Positions 35,491 through 47,835 of a stretch of 64,000 bases of DNA are shown here, piece by piece. Every line of letters begins with the position of its first letter. The first letter of the stretch is position 1. The stretch comes from Megalonaias nervosa (taxonomy: Eukaryota; Mollusca; Bivalvia; Unionida; Unionidae): assembly GCA_016617855.1 (NCBI GenBank), contig JAECUM010004947.1, positions 62,001 through 126,000 on the forward strand, read 5' to 3'. Below the pieces are notes generated by a model, which saw only the letters and a list, made by a program, of their open reading frames with translations, was not told the origin of the DNA and searched no databases. The translations under genes and the position numbers were made by a program.

Positions 35491-35832
35491 CTAGTAGTAG
35501 GAGGTTTGTTTTCTTGGTGGTTTCCTTATATATTTCCTCCATTTGGCCATTGAAAAGGACATTAGCTTGACTTTGTAGCGGTCTTTTAAAAAGGTAAAAG
35601 TGTAGAGTAGTGCATCTCTTTCAGTTCTAGATTTATTGATGCTGTTTGGGACACCATTCAAGAGATGGACTCCCATGCATGACTGGTTATGATAAGAGAG
35701 GATAAATTGTTTTCCACTTGTTGAAAGATTAATATCGTCCAACATGGAGCCAACTGACATAACATTATGGATAAACTGCTGTACGTCATTAAACAATATC
35801 CAGTTCATCCATACTGAAGTGAGTTTCAACAT
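35491..35832 (-). pseudogene. Gag-like open frame upstream of DIRS RT (tentative)
   Basis: A 113-codon ATG-initiated frame includes SGKQFILSYHNQSCMGVHLL and ERDALLYTFTFLKDRYKVKL. It lies where DIRS elements carry their first ORF, but I cannot match a family motif. A non-TE origin is possible. Confidence 0.3.
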
Positions 35833-35849
35833 TCACAAGCCTGAAATGT

Positions 35850-37175
35850 CACTGTATTTTGCTATTGACACCCCGAAAAACAGTGGTGGCAGGTGGGTGG
35901 GGAACCCGACCAAACAAAATCAAATTTTTTTTTTTTAAAACCAAGCTAGGCTGGGTATTTCTGGGTTGTGCAAAACCTGGCCAGGTTCCCATCTATCCCT
36001 AGTGCTTGTATATGTAATGCACTATCAATAAATTATAGGATCACGATGATATTTAATAAATATTATTATTAAACCAAAAGAATTTGGTTTATAAATTAAA
36101 GACAGTTTACTCGATAAGTTACAATTTTGTTTTCTTGGCTGGCAAATAATTAATACACTGATGAATACACAAAACAGTAAATAATACTTCTTACATTAAT
36201 GCACATTTTATTAATTGTTCACAAGTCTCTTGTACTAAGGTGATTTTACATACCATGAACATTAAAACCGACACTGGAGAAAAAGTTAAAAAAGAAGACT
36301 GTCACAAGAAAAGTTCATGCTTGAAACAAAAGACTGTATGTATAAGCAGTATGCAAAAACATCAGTATACCAGATAAATCTGATGAAGACAAGCATGCAG
36401 ATGGAATTAAGTAAAAATACTGACGTTACAACAATATCTGACAAAACTATATCACAAATAACTAAAATAATAACCTGCAACAAGATTGAATTTTAGTACA
36501 CAGAAACTAGTTAAATATGTTGTTGTGATTTTTCAAAGAATCATGGGAAATTGGATCTTCCCATACTAATATCTCAAATCTTTTCAATTAAATTATTTTG
36601 CTCTTTCAGAAAGTAAAAAGATATTGGGACTTTTAGTGTAAATAGTGATTCATATATTTAGATATATTTAGGCAACTGTTGAAAAGAAACTGCATATAAT
36701 CAATGCACTATGTATAATTGATATAGCCTTCCAATGGAAGATCTGCCCAAAAATCAACCCAAGTTGCTAATGACACTGTATGCAAAATATATTTTTAAAA
36801 ATTCTGCAGTTTTTATTTTGCTAACAGAAAGAATACAGGTACATGTAGAATCATCGTATGTTTAGATTTATACAAAAGCACATTATATATTTCTACATCT
36901 CCTGACACCATAACAATGTACTGACAATAGTAAAAAATGGCAATGTCCTGTACATTTTGAATACATCTCTATGTACTTTATGGTGAATAAAATTATTTAC
37001 TCATAACACTTCCCTAGATACTACATGTCTTTAATGAATATTTATTTCATCTGTTTCTGGTAGATGCATTAATGTGGCACACTACTACACCATTTTTCTT
37101 GATAACAGCCTCAGTACAACAGAATCTCCTTGGAAAACTGTTTTATCACAACATAAGTTTAAAGATTAACAATAT
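35850..37175. other. Non-coding AT-rich stretch
   Basis: Nothing recognised beyond homopolymers (T-run near 35927). Confidence 0.4.
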
Positions 37176-37176
37176 T

Positions 37177-37346
37177 AGTAACATTACTACAGTAATAAGT
37201 TGTGATCTACACTGGCAGGTTTTATCACTACATAAGATTCAATGTCAATCACACAGTAACATTACTACAATAATAAGTTGTGATCTACTCTGGCAGGTGT
37301 TATCACTACATAAGATTCAATGTTAATCACATAGTAATATTACTAC
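37177..37346. repeat. Tandem repeat, 78-bp unit, two copies plus partial
   Basis: AGTAACATTACTACAGTAAT with AAGTTGTGATCTAC and GGCAGG...TATCACTACATAAGATTC repeats with few changes. A third partial unit begins near 37332. Confidence 0.9.
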
Positions 37347-37714
37347 TTTATGTTATGGGATCACAGCATTATCGCTTCAGACTTACGTTGCAAACAGAAA
37401 TACTTTTTTTTGAGATTATCAATAAAGTAACACTACTATTGCAATGGCAGACAGTATAAATCCATATCATTAAACATCAGTCATGTAGTAATACTGCTAC
37501 TTCAGTTTTGTTACACTGTTATATTGGAAATAGAGTTTTATTACTACATGGGTTTGGAATTTAACAAAGGTTTGGATTCAGCAAAGTAGTAGTAGTACTA
37601 ACATACAAGTGAAATATGTATTCTTTTTTTCTTGACTTTCTTCCAGGTCCAACCTAACACAGTGTCCGTAAATGTAAGAGTACAAAAAGAACAACCCGTA
37701 ATATTGTTGTTTCT

Positions 37715-37720
37715 TTTATT
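37715..37720 (-). terminator. Canonical polyadenylation signal (AATAAA) on the minus strand
   Basis: The minus strand reads CAGAATAAAAGAAAC about 115 bp downstream of the candidate stop at 37836. The spacing suits a short 3' UTR of the tentative minus-strand gene. Confidence 0.35.
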
Positions 37721-37835
37721 CTGAAAGCACTTACATAGCAAAGCATTACAATTATTGTGTGCAGAAAACAAATAATTACCAACACATGATACTACCCCAG
37801 TTTTACATCACATTATATTTATACATTTCCAGCTT

Positions 37836-38015
37836 TCAAAAACCATACAAAGAAAGTAAAAAAGTGAACAAAGATGACGAGGAAGACTGCAAACACAGCT
37901 TGTGTGCTAGATTTTTTAAAACAAAGACTGCAATTAGAACATATTCCTCTAAATCCATAACAAAGGGAGATGCTGTTGGTGACATCATGGTGACTGCATT
38001 TAATTTCTTTAGTCT
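37836..38015 (-). CDS. Possible terminal exon of the unidentified minus-strand gene
   Basis: Acceptor CCCAACTTTTCAG leads into 59 phase-0 codons and TGA: RLKKLNAVTMMSPTASPFVM, DLEEYVLIAVFVLKNLAHKL, and a Ser-rich then hydrophobic end. An AATAAA follows at 37715. The same DNA is also open in another minus frame and on the plus strand, so openness alone is weak evidence. The acceptor, stop and AATAAA arrangement is the argument. Family unknown. Confidence 0.3.
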   Translation of the reverse strand, partial: RLKKLNAVTMMSPTASPFVMDLEEYVLIAVFVLKNLAHKLCLQSSSSSLFTFLLSLYGF

Positions 38016-38679
38016 CTGAAAAGTTGGGCTGTAAAATTCTGGATATCCATTTTGGTAAGTAAATACAACATATTAACATCTTTTCATCTCATGAATTGTA
38101 ATTTACTTCTCTGCATGCAAGCAATGATGATTTCAAATGAGGTCAAAGACATTCAAGCTACAAACATTTTGGGCATATCTAAGCATAAAATTAAAAGTTT
38201 TCATGTTCAAAACAGCTGGGAACAGTATTGTACAAGAAAATCTCGCAATGCTAGGCAAAATTATGTGAGATAATATCAGAGTGTTTCCATTCAACACAGC
38301 ATACCTTCAGGTGTAAAAAACAGATGTAATGGTCATGAAATTCTTTAATGCTCCTTTCTAATACATGATCAACTCTAATAAAATTATTTTCTGCAGATTG
38401 TTTACCTTCTTGATATGATCCTTTTATCTAGGAAGCCCATAAATAAAACTGTCAAAACATGAAAGGACTACAAGAAACAGACTATGACAAAATCTTACAT
38501 AACAAAAAATCATGTAATAGGTCGCAAAAATAAAAACAACACAAAAAGATGTCATTATACAATAAATTCTTTGTCACCGTCATACACTCACACCAACAAA
38601 AGGAGTTCTAAAAATGACACCTTTTACCTGCCAGGTAGTTAATAGTCCTCTATGAAGATACCTACTATTTTTGTGCTGA

Positions 38680-39240
38680 AACCATTTTTCTTGTTTCAGT
38701 CACAGTAAGCATGACTTATGACCTTTTGACTCCAAATTAAGAGGCTTCTTTCTTACCCAAGGTGCAAGCCATCAGCAAAGTTTGGTCCAGGTCTGTAATG
38801 CAGACAAGTCTAAGCTATACACAAAGTCCAGTCCAGGTTTGTGATGTACAACTAATATTATTGTGTGGTACCCATTTTCCTTCTTTCCGTTACTGTGATA
38901 TTAATCTTTGACATTCTGTCCCCAAAACTGATTTGTTTCCTCCTTATTCAATGTGCAAGCCATCCACAAAGTTTGATCCTTTAGAACTAATGTTATTGTG
39001 AGGATGCCACCTTTTCTTTTTCAGTCACAGTAACCTTCACTTCTGACCTTTTGATCCCAAAATCAACTGGCTTCTTCCTTATGCAAAGTACAAGCATTCA
39101 CAAAGGTTGGTCAAGGCACGTTATGTAGAGGTAAGAGCTAGAGTCAGTCAGTGTCCTTGAGCTTTGAGCCTTTGCTCCTGAAATCAACAGTGTTCTTCTT
39201 TGCACCATGTGCAAGCTATCTGCAAAGTTTTGTAACTAAG
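38680..39240. repeat. AGGTCA-rich degenerate array, inverted orientation
   Basis: The reverse complement carries the same phrases as the arrays at 17205 and 23050 (TGACCTTTTGACTCC, TGCAAGCCATCCACAAAGTT, CAGTCACAGTAACC). Confidence 0.7.
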
Positions 39241-39559
39241 TTTTGGGCAAGTTGAGTTACTGGGTGGAAACAATATTGTACCAGATGGATGGACATTATG
39301 GCAGAAGGACAAGATATTCCAAGAATACAGTTGACTTCTCACTGAAAAATTTTGATATTAACAACTAAAATATTAGGAAAAGATCATCACTGTACAAAAA
39401 GCTTTTAATAAAAAAAAAAGCCATAATTGTCAAAATCTTAAAATATAGTGAAAACTTGAAATACAATTACAGAACAAGAATGTCCAGCCATCACACTCCA
39501 TTTTTGAACAACCCTGCAGTCAAATGTACATGCAAAACTGAGCTAGACACAATACTTAA

Positions 39560-39900
39560 CTGAAGTAACTTAATTATAAAATCTAGGTCACAGTGACCCA
39601 ATTTTGAAAGGGTGGCACTAAAGACGTGTCCAAACACAAACACTGCAAGCCTGTAACCAACAATAGCTGAGAAACTCACCAGAACACAAAACTTGACCAA
39701 ACTCCTTAAACACAGAATATACTTCACAGTGACTTAATTTTGGTGGTATGGCATAGTAATAAACAAGACAATATTCACACAAATGACACCCAAGAAACCA
39801 GTCTTATGCAAAACCTCTAATAGTAACTAATGCATTAAGGTCACAATGACCTACTTTTACAAAACAGGCTTATAAGCTATAATAGAAGCAATACAAGCTG
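39560..39900. repeat. Dispersed repeat with AGGTCACAGTGACC core
   Basis: Three loose units contain AGGTCACAGTGACC or its decay (TCACAGTGACTTAATTTTGG, AGGTCACAATGACCTAC). A similar repeat occurs at 42800-43200. Confidence 0.6.
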
Positions 39901-40369
39901 TTGATTTAGGACTCCTGCTCCAATTGCAACTCAGATGCAGTTTTTTTTAAATGCAAAACAATATGATGTTGTGTTTTCCACATGTCACTTCTATTTTGTC
40001 ATTAAGACAAAATGACTTTCTTTAAAACATCAAAATGACAATTTTTTATTTGTTGGATGTTATCTTCTTGAATTATGTAGGTATATTTTAGTAGTAGTTT
40101 TTCCTATATTAATATATTAATTATATACATTCTGGTAAAATTTAATGGCTATCAGTTGAACATTTATTCTCCTACAGTAAAGTTTATCCATCTTTTGCTC
40201 ATCACATTAAAAAGAACAGACTGTAAATTTAACACATTTTAGAAACACTGGTGAAATGAAATGTGTACTAATTGGATGTAATTTTTTTAGCTTTTGAATT
40301 ATTTTGATCACATCTTGGCATGAACTCTGGAACTGTAATTTATCACACAAATTAACTTATTATGTGACA

Positions 40370-40690
40370 AAATACACATTGTATAACCAACAGTTACATA
40401 GATACCTTTATCATGTCACATCACACATATGGTACAACATACAGTTACATAAAATACCATATAAAGTCACAACATAAATATTGTATAACAGTTATATAAA
40501 TACCAGATGATGTCACTACACTGTATAACAGTTACATAAATACCTTATCATGTCACATCATAGATACTGTATAACAGAGAGTTACATAATACCTTATCAT
40601 GTCACATCATACACATTGTACAGCCCAGTTACATAAATATCTTAGCATGTCATATCATAGATACTGCATAACACAAAGTTACATTAAACC
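40370..40690. repeat. Tandem repeat, about 50-60-bp unit, six degenerate copies
   Basis: ACAGTTACATAAATACCTTA, TCATGTCACATCATA and ACTGTATAACA recur in this order with variations. Confidence 0.85.
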
Positions 40691-42780
40691 TAACAAAATC
40701 ATACACTAATGTAATTGATAAATGCTATGTTTTGTGCATAATAAGAAATGCATATTGCCACTTACTGCAAACATCTTGTAACCTATGAAATTATTCAAGT
40801 TGTATTCATTGCATCTCTAAAGAATAGCTTCTATTTAAATTATCCAAATGAAAAGTTACTTGGGCATTAGTCCAAAAACTACACATGTAAGTATACTGAA
40901 CTGTTAATGTTCTTCAGCTTTCCTTATATTGGTTTTTGGATTATTTTTTTTTGCATTGTATTCAGCCACATTGTTATCTATGCTAAAATGACTAACATAT
41001 TTTCTTCTTCTATGCATATTTTCTATGGAATTATTATGGATTGACTGTTATGGTACAACAAGGTCTACTGGTTAGTATATATGTATCGATACCTTAACTA
41101 TTCATGCAATGATAAATAAAAATTAGACAGCCCAATGCCTGGGGTCCCTCTAAATCTAGAACAGGCCACTCCAATATTCTAAGGGAATTGCTTGCTGGGC
41201 TTGCCAAAATGACAAAAATATTTTATCTGATATGCCTGAAAAATCCTTTGGCATGCTGGTGATATACACCAGAGAACCATGTGTTGTAAACATGTGTATA
41301 GCATGACACTAATATATCCTCCCCCAAATTTGCTGGGTCTGCAGTATGCACCATTTTCTTTAGTTAACTGACTTGTCAAGGTATTGCTACATAAAACAGC
41401 ACGATGTCACTGTGGACTCCAATCAGTTTGTTATACAGGATTTTCACTGTAATATTGTCCAAAGTGGTTAACACAATTATTGACAGATGGACAAATGATG
41501 CAGGGCCATATCAACAAGTCCACTTTGTCTTATGGCCAGAAGAGCTAACAATTATCTGGCCATTTAATTATATTAATCTTTTGTAACTAATTAACCTACA
41601 ATTCTACAATGCACTGTATTAGTGGTTGCTGGTGTTACAGTATAAGATAGATGTATAACTTCCTAAAACTAAATCATTTTCATTATAAAAGATGATTAAT
41701 CAGTATTAACATCACTATTTTTATGGCAAGCAGCGATATAATGGCTTGTTTTTAAAAAAACTCTCGAACATTGAAAATCATATCATACACAATTAAATAC
41801 GCTGTGCCCAGACATGAATGGATATTGTCTCATTTCTACATGGTGCCACACAGATGTGGATAAAAACCAACACCCTGCCTAAGAGGCTTAAAAAATACAC
41901 ATAAAAACAGCCATGTCAAACCCCCAGCTTCAGTGACTAAAAAATACATATAAAAACAGCCATGTTAAACATGGATCTATTACTAGTAGATTAACATGAA
42001 TTAAAATTTTCTCTAAAATATAATGCTTTTTTAAAAGCTGTCTAAAAGTGTCAACTATCCTATACAGGAAAACGTTCATTTTTTGTTTGTTTTCTAATTG
42101 GTCACCCTCCAAAAATCTATATTGTGCAATGGAATAAACCACAGTGTAATGAATCATCATTACATAGCTCACCTCTACTTTCACTAGTCTCCAGTAGTCT
42201 TTGTGTTTACTATTATTGCAGAAAATAAATACAGACTAAAGTGATCTTGGCCCTTTTCTAACTCAATATTTTTTGGCAATCTTTTACCTTTAAACTTAGA
42301 ACTTTTATTCATTTTAAAATGTGAAGGTCAAACTTTTAACTGGCCATATGTATAACCAGTATTGTGCTGATATATTGTGAAACCATCTACCTACCTACTT
42401 ACCTAACCACCCATCAACCTATATACATACCTACAGTGACAGGGCATAAAATACATCAGATAATATTTTAAAAAGAAAACATTCTTTACAACAATGTCAA
42501 AGTAGGGTATTATAATAAAATGATACAAGCCAAAGATTAGCGCTCTTTAGGTATTTTTATTTTATTTCAAATCATTATTCTTAAAATCTGCTTCACAAGA
42601 TCTTATCTAGAGGCCAAATTTAACTGGTGAAAGTCCCCAACTTTTAAGTAACCTTGTAGTGAGAGCCAGCAGTACTAACAGCCAGTAAATTATGAATTGT
42701 ATGTCACTAATAGAAATACATAAAATTATCTAGTTTGATGATTCTAGCATAAACAGAGCTTAAGAAATAAACTTAAAATG
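40691..42780. other. Non-coding AT-rich stretch
   Basis: No exon recognised. The text near 41890-41960 repeats AAAAAATACATATAAAAACA and CAGCCATGT twice. Confidence 0.4.
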
Positions 42781-42789
42781 CAACATTTA

Positions 42790-43200
42790 ACTGACATTGG
42801 TGAAGAACAAAATATAGGTCTCAGTGACTTAATTTTGTGATGAGGTAGAATACTCATCATGATGCATCCCCATAACAAATGTCATGAATTGAGGTATACT
42901 AGTATATATACAGGGTGCAAAAACCCTACTTTGGCAGGAGGTAAATGATAAAACTTGACCTAAGCCAGTAAAATTATGAAGTGTAGGTCACCATGACCTT
43001 CATTTATGGTAAGGGCATGGTACTAATAGAGATGCATAAAATCATATAGTTTCTTGACTCTAGCATTAAGAGACCTTAACAAATAAACCACAAAATGTAA
43101 CCAAAGTTAGTGAAGCATGAACTATTGATCACAAAGATGAACTTTTATGATTAGGGGTGCATTATTCATCAAGCAGTATGCCTTCACCAAGTCTCATGAT
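42790..43200. repeat. Dispersed repeat with GTGTAGGTCACCATGACC core
   Basis: Two loose units with GGTCWCMRTGACYT, GATGCATAAAATCATATAGT and CTCTAGCATTAAGAGACC-like text, related to the copy at 39560. Confidence 0.55.
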
Positions 43201-44114
43201 TCCATATATAACTGTCTTTATATACTGTGCAAGAAACCTGGGCTAAATGCAAAAGTTTGCCAAGAATGTAGAACTAATGTACATGTATGTACATAGTAAG
43301 CCCCCTCATCCAGCTCCCAAGGGGGTTGATGCTATGAAAATCACTCCAAAATTACTGCCCAGGATTTAGGAAGAAAGAATGGCTGACATTTAATGAGGGT
43401 GTACAAATGTATATGATTTTATCTGTGTGGATGCTGATGCTGGATTAGTACAACAGCTTACCACTACTTTGTAGAGGTGCGGTAAAAACTGCACAACTGC
43501 AAACTTCAAAAATCAACTAACTGTTAAACAATGTTGAAAATGATCAAGAATCCCCACAAAATGATGGCTTTCATATGAGGCAAATTAATGAATTGAAAGT
43601 TGATGGCAACTCCAAAATTTATTACACTGAAATGTAAAGAAATTAGTCTGATTGTAACGACATTTGTTCCATGCAAAACTTTGGCTAACCTTTGCTAAGC
43701 AAATATCGTTCCCAGATTCAAAATTGTTTTATACAGTATGTTACATTTTTTATGTAAGAATGAAGCAAGTTAAAAGTATGTGTACAAAAAAGTGACAATA
43801 ATAGAAAATAATTTCATGATATTTTTAGCAACTGATAAAATAACCAGTGTACAAAAACCATATAAAGTGCAATTAAAATAAAATTTAAGTCTAATTCTAT
43901 TTCAGTGGACATGTAATATATTCACACTGATTTGCTAATAGTCCTTCCAAGTAAAATTTCTGAGTGTATGTACGTTTGCATGTTTTACATATTACTGTAT
44001 GTAAGGACATAACGTGACATGTTTAATGTTATCTAATGCAACACATCTACTATTATACTTCATTTACTAACTTTGATCTTGCAAATAATTTTTATGAAAA
44101 CCTGGTTTACTTAC

Positions 44115-44129
44115 ATCAAGTTCATAATA
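44115..44129 (-). CDS. Possible 15-bp microexon (very tentative)
   Basis: On the minus strand a good acceptor (GTACTCTTGTTTTGGCCAG) and a consensus donor (GTAAGT) enclose TATTATGAACTTGAT (YYELD). It lies between two other exon candidates on the same strand. Too short to judge by reading frame. Confidence 0.15.
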
Positions 44130-44448
44130 CTGGCCAAAACAAGAGTACAAATACTCTCTAAATATTTACAATAACCTGGGTCATAAAAAAGTAATTTCAT
44201 CAACAACACTCTTTATGACTAGAAGACAGTCCTGTTATTCTAAACGAATTAATGTCAACCACATTTCTCACCATTCTGACAAAAAGGCACACACTAACAG
44301 CAACAGTTCAAACGTAAACTCTACCACTAAGGAATTAATTTGTATTTGGCAACCTGGGAATATGCTTAAAATATTTTCCGGCGTTGATATTTTTTCTGCA
44401 AGTAATTAATTCTGTAATGCCCATTCCTATCACCCCCAATAAATGTAC

Positions 44449-44608
44449 TCTTGAAATTGAGAGAGCTATCTTCGGTCACTTGGTCAACTTTGTACTTGTT
44501 AAAGTTATGCATCTCAATTCTTCGCAATTCACTGTATCTCTGTCGCAGCTCCAAGGAATTCATATTTCTCCACATATCCTTAATATCCAGTATAACTTGG
44601 TATATGTT
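44449..44608 (-). CDS. Candidate internal exon, unidentified minus-strand gene
   Basis: A strong acceptor (GAATTATTTCCATTTCAG) opens a phase-0 frame NIYQVILDIKDMWRNMNSLE, then LRQRYSELRRIEMHNFNKYK and VDQVTEDSSLNFK. A donor GTACAT, the same hexamer as at the 50655 exon, would end it after 53 codons plus one base. The open frame itself runs on to 44366. It also extends upstream through an ATG at 44647 with a good context (AAAATGG), so a first coding exon is the alternative. Many charged and aromatic residues suggest real protein. Family not recognised. Confidence 0.4.
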
Positions 44609-44868
44609 CTGAAATGGAAATAATTCTATGTTTTCAAAGTCAGCCATTTTCTACAGTGACTCTTGAGATGAAAACTTCACTTATTACAAAGTTATTTGTT
44701 ACTATACACAACTTATGAAACTTTCCACAATGCCATCCACATCTCTACTTAATTCCATTATTTCATGATGTCACCTGCTGAGAATAATGGAATGGTGCTG
44801 TGAAAGTCCCCTGTGTATGTAGTACTCTTTTGTAGCAAAATCAAATCAATCTGTGACCATTTATTCTT

Positions 44869-45021
44869 ACTGTTGTTGTTTTGGGTTTACTGCCATTTCT
44901 CAGCACAAGATAGGTTATACAAGGTGGCCAGTATAACTGGTGAAGGAAGAACCTGCGAAAACCCCAGTAATAACTACTGTACATCAAGTTGTGGAATGAT
45001 GGAGATCAAACCCACTCGAGG
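44869..45021 (-). mobile_element. SINE family A copy 4, truncated
   Basis: It shares TGGGTTTACTGCCATTTCTC, AGCACAAGATAGGTTATAC and GGAAGAACCTGCGAAAACCC with the full copies. The tRNA head is degenerate or lost. Confidence 0.75.
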
Positions 45022-45288
45022 CTTCATCAATCTGAAGCTGCATGCCAAATTTCATTTATGTTATGCAAACTAAAGTCAGGAGGATAAGCAGTTGGAGGGC
45101 CATAATTCTTCTGACCGAGACTAAACCTATAATAGATACATGTATGCCTATACAACAATGATCTTAAGTGTAGTAGTTTTGAAGCAATCATGGTTACCAG
45201 CTATATCACATGTGAAGATATTCAGTTATTTGTCATGAACTATAACACCATCTAAAATGAGGCTCATGAGACAAATCCTATAAAAAGC

Positions 45289-45630
45289 TCATCTAAGGCT
45301 CAGAGACAATGTGCCAAGATAACTGTACCAGAATATGTTAAATGGTTCTTTTGCTATGCTGGTTACAATCTGCTGTAGAGACTGACACAAAAAATGCACT
45401 AACTCCATCAAAATTGGAACTGAAAAGATGAAACTTGTAAATTTCATATCCACGAGTGTCCGAGATGCTAAACCATGAGAGTGCTTATCAAGAATCCAAT
45501 TAAAAATATATTCATCATCAAGGCAATCCATCTGGAATGCTGGGATGCTGCCAAGAATTACTTGATGAGTGGAGTCAGGAAAATTACAAGGTAATATAAA
45601 TCTTACACTTAACACCTGAATATGCACCAT
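45289..45630 (-). CDS. Open frame of 113 codons, unknown, possibly exonic
   Basis: ATG-initiated frame with balanced composition: FPDSTHQVILGSIPAFQMDC, YIFNWILDKHSHGLASRTLV, MELVHFLCQSLQQIVTSIAK. Acceptor-like CAG sites lie early in it (after MVHIQ and after PAFQ). No convincing donor was found, and phase does not link it cleanly to the 46294 exon. It could be an exon of the tentative minus-strand gene, a small separate gene or chance. Confidence 0.25.
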   Translation of the reverse strand: MVHIQVLSVRFILPCNFPDSTHQVILGSIPAFQMDCLDDEYIFNWILDKHSHGLASRTLVDMKFTSFIFSVPILMELVHFLCQSLQQIVTSIAKEPFNIFWYSYLGTLSLSLR

Positions 45631-46293
45631 TCCATTTTTTGCTCAGAGATTCCCCGAGTTCCATCTCAAGTATTAACCGTCTCCAAGCTAACAATGACAT
45701 GCTGAGTATCCTGATCCGAGCCAGAAAACCCAACAGGGAACTTGAAAGTAATCCATTAACAACATATGACCTGACACCCTGGTGACCAAGACTAAAAAAG
45801 ACAACTCTACATGCAGCAAAACATGGCAGAACTGTTTTTGATTATTTGTGCATCATATTATTTGCAGGTGTTCAGGTTCCATTGTGCAAGTTCTTGCATA
45901 TAGCTAATTTCAAACTGTGGGACAATGTTGTGTGATTAGCACACTGGCATGGCTTGGCAACATGAATGAAATATTTAGCAGTAACACATTTGTTAAGAGT
46001 AACAAACTTCCGTACAATTATACTCCATGAGCTTATACCTGTACACAATCAGTAACAATTAAGGTCTAATGAGAATAAATGGGCATCAATTATTCCAACC
46101 AAATTCTTTCAATATTGTTTTCAAAACAATAACCATAAACATTAGTTTGCTGCACTAATTATTCACCTTTACACTTCATTTCTGCCACAATCTTTTAGCT
46201 GTGTAGAATCTGTTATTTACATTTAGAAACTACATTATATGTACCAGCCTATCATACTGGTTCTGAAGCACTTTCTTTTCTTTCAGTGTCCAC

Positions 46294-46447
46294 CTATAAA
46301 ACTTCCATCCAAACTTTTATCTAAAACAATTTTGATTTTCCAGAATTCAGTCAATATACATGCAACTTGGAATGTGGAAGTTTCACTAATAATTCTTTGT
46401 AATTCCACAAAATCCGGAATGGCTGGCATCTCTGGTCTACATATAAA
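46294..46447 (-). CDS. Candidate internal exon, unidentified minus-strand gene
   Basis: Acceptor CTCTTTGCTGAATTCAG opens 51 codons in phase 0: FICRPEMPAIPDFVELQRII, SETSTFQVACILTEFWKIKI, VLDKSLDGSFI. It ends ATAG|GTGGAC (weak donor). The phase-0 start matches the phase-0 end of the exon at 50655, so the two can join as ...LLDSGIFQ-FICRPEMP. Only this frame is open. Family not recognised. Confidence 0.5.
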
Positions 46448-46746
46448 CTGAATTCAGCAAAGAGCATCCAATTATGCATACAGGTTGCAGAGCTATATTT
46501 GCACTAGGTGTAAATGGAAGGGCAGATGGACTGATGGACAAACAGATGGTGATTACTATAAAACTGCCTCATCTTGATGCTGGCCCTAATTATGTAAATA
46601 TATGTATCAACAGAAAAAATATATAATAAATAAAATAAATACTTATGCACTTTACAAAATAATTATTTCATTATTAACTGGAAAAACATGACAATCCACT
46701 TGTACCTACAAAAAGTTCTTAAGAATTATGTTAAATTCCAATCATG

Positions 46747-47055
46747 TGTGTTGTTTTTGTATTTTTAACATAACTTTAAAAATTTTCGTCATATTGCTGC
46801 GATGTCCACAGTGTGGCACTTTATAGTGATGTCTAGCACTGGGTATCATGCTGCAGACATGTAGCATCATGACTTACCCAGTCACATTATCCTGACACCA
46901 GGCCAACCAGTTCTAACCTCTTCATGCTGAGTGCCAAGCAAGGCAGCTGCAAGTACCATTTTTATAAGTCTTTGGTATGACTCAGCCATGGTTTGAACCA
47001 GTGACCTCCTGCATCCAAGGTGGATGCTCTAACCACTTAAGCCACTAGAGTGGTC
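46747..47055 (-). mobile_element. SINE family B copy 2, with tRNA-like head
   Basis: The minus strand reads GACCACTCTAGTGGCTTAAG, TGGTTAGAGCATCC and the B box GGTTCAAACC, then the shared body (GGTACTTGCAGCTGCC, GGATAATGTGACTGGGT). Possible target duplication AATTCCA on both flanks. The tRNA-like part lacks a credible full cloverleaf and is not called a tRNA gene. Confidence 0.85.
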
Positions 47056-47520
47056 AATTCCATCTGCAAGTTATTTATTTTGCTATATATTTCTAAATAT
47101 AATTTAAATAGAATAAACTCTGCTTAAAACAATGTGTTTTCATCAGTCAGCTTGACTCAGCATTACGTGATTTCAATGTATACGGAATTCTATGAATTAA
47201 ACCTCACTGTTCAATAACTCAAGTTTTTTTCAGTACAGAGACTTTCTGCAGGCAAGGTGGAATTACAGACTAAAATTTGCTTGGCATGTATGTGACCATT
47301 GGTTTCTAAGTTAATAAGAATAAAATGTCACACTGCCTGCAATCAATCTAGTTATATGAAATTCTGAACCCATTAATAACTTTTACAACATATTGTCAGT
47401 TGCATGTATAACAAAAGAAGAGGAAAATAAAAATAATGACCTGCATACTCTGCAGACAGAGAATGGATACAAAGGTAATTACTCTCCTAAAAATCTATTT
47501 ATTTTATCAACTGAATAAAT

Positions 47521-47835
47521 GTGTGTTTTGGATTTTTAACATAGCTTTAAAAAATTTTCAGTCATATCACTATGATGTCTGTAGTGTGGCAGTTTAATGT
47601 GATGTCAAGTACTGGGGCATCATGCCACAGACATATAGCATGATGTCCCACCCAGTCACATTATCCTGACCCAGGCCGACCATGTCCTAACACTAACCTC
47701 TTAATGCTGAGCACCTAGTGAGGCAGCTGTTAGTACCATATTTATAAGTCTTTGGTATGACTTGGGTGGGGTTCAAAACCATGACCTCCTGCATCTAAAT
47801 CTGGACCCTCTAACCGCTAGGCCACTTGAGCAGTC
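47521..47835 (-). mobile_element. SINE family B copy 3, with tRNA-like head
   Basis: It has the same body and head as copy 2 in the same orientation (GACTGCTCAAGTGGCCTAGC head, B-box-like GTTTTGAACCCC). The flanks TATCAACTGAATAAA and CATCAATTGAAAAAA suggest a decayed target duplication. Confidence 0.8.

Larger units (their letters stand above)
32700..35840 (-). mobile_element. DIRS-like retrotransposon remnant 1
   Basis: On the minus strand the order is: a possible gag-like frame (35832-35491), the N-terminal part of DIRS reverse transcriptase (35263-35075), a short RT/RNase H patchwork (about 35000-34640), an RNase H tail block (34275-34100), an inserted SINE (33803-34035), then a tyrosine recombinase in several frames (33800-32840). 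The DIRS class is defined by RT plus RNase H plus a tyrosine recombinase instead of integrase. The RT core is largely deleted. No inverted terminal repeats were recognised around this copy. Confidence 0.8.

Noticed and set aside
46985..47055. tRNA gene read from the minus strand
   Set aside because: A and B boxes exist but the sequence is the head of a SINE and does not form a convincing complete tRNA.
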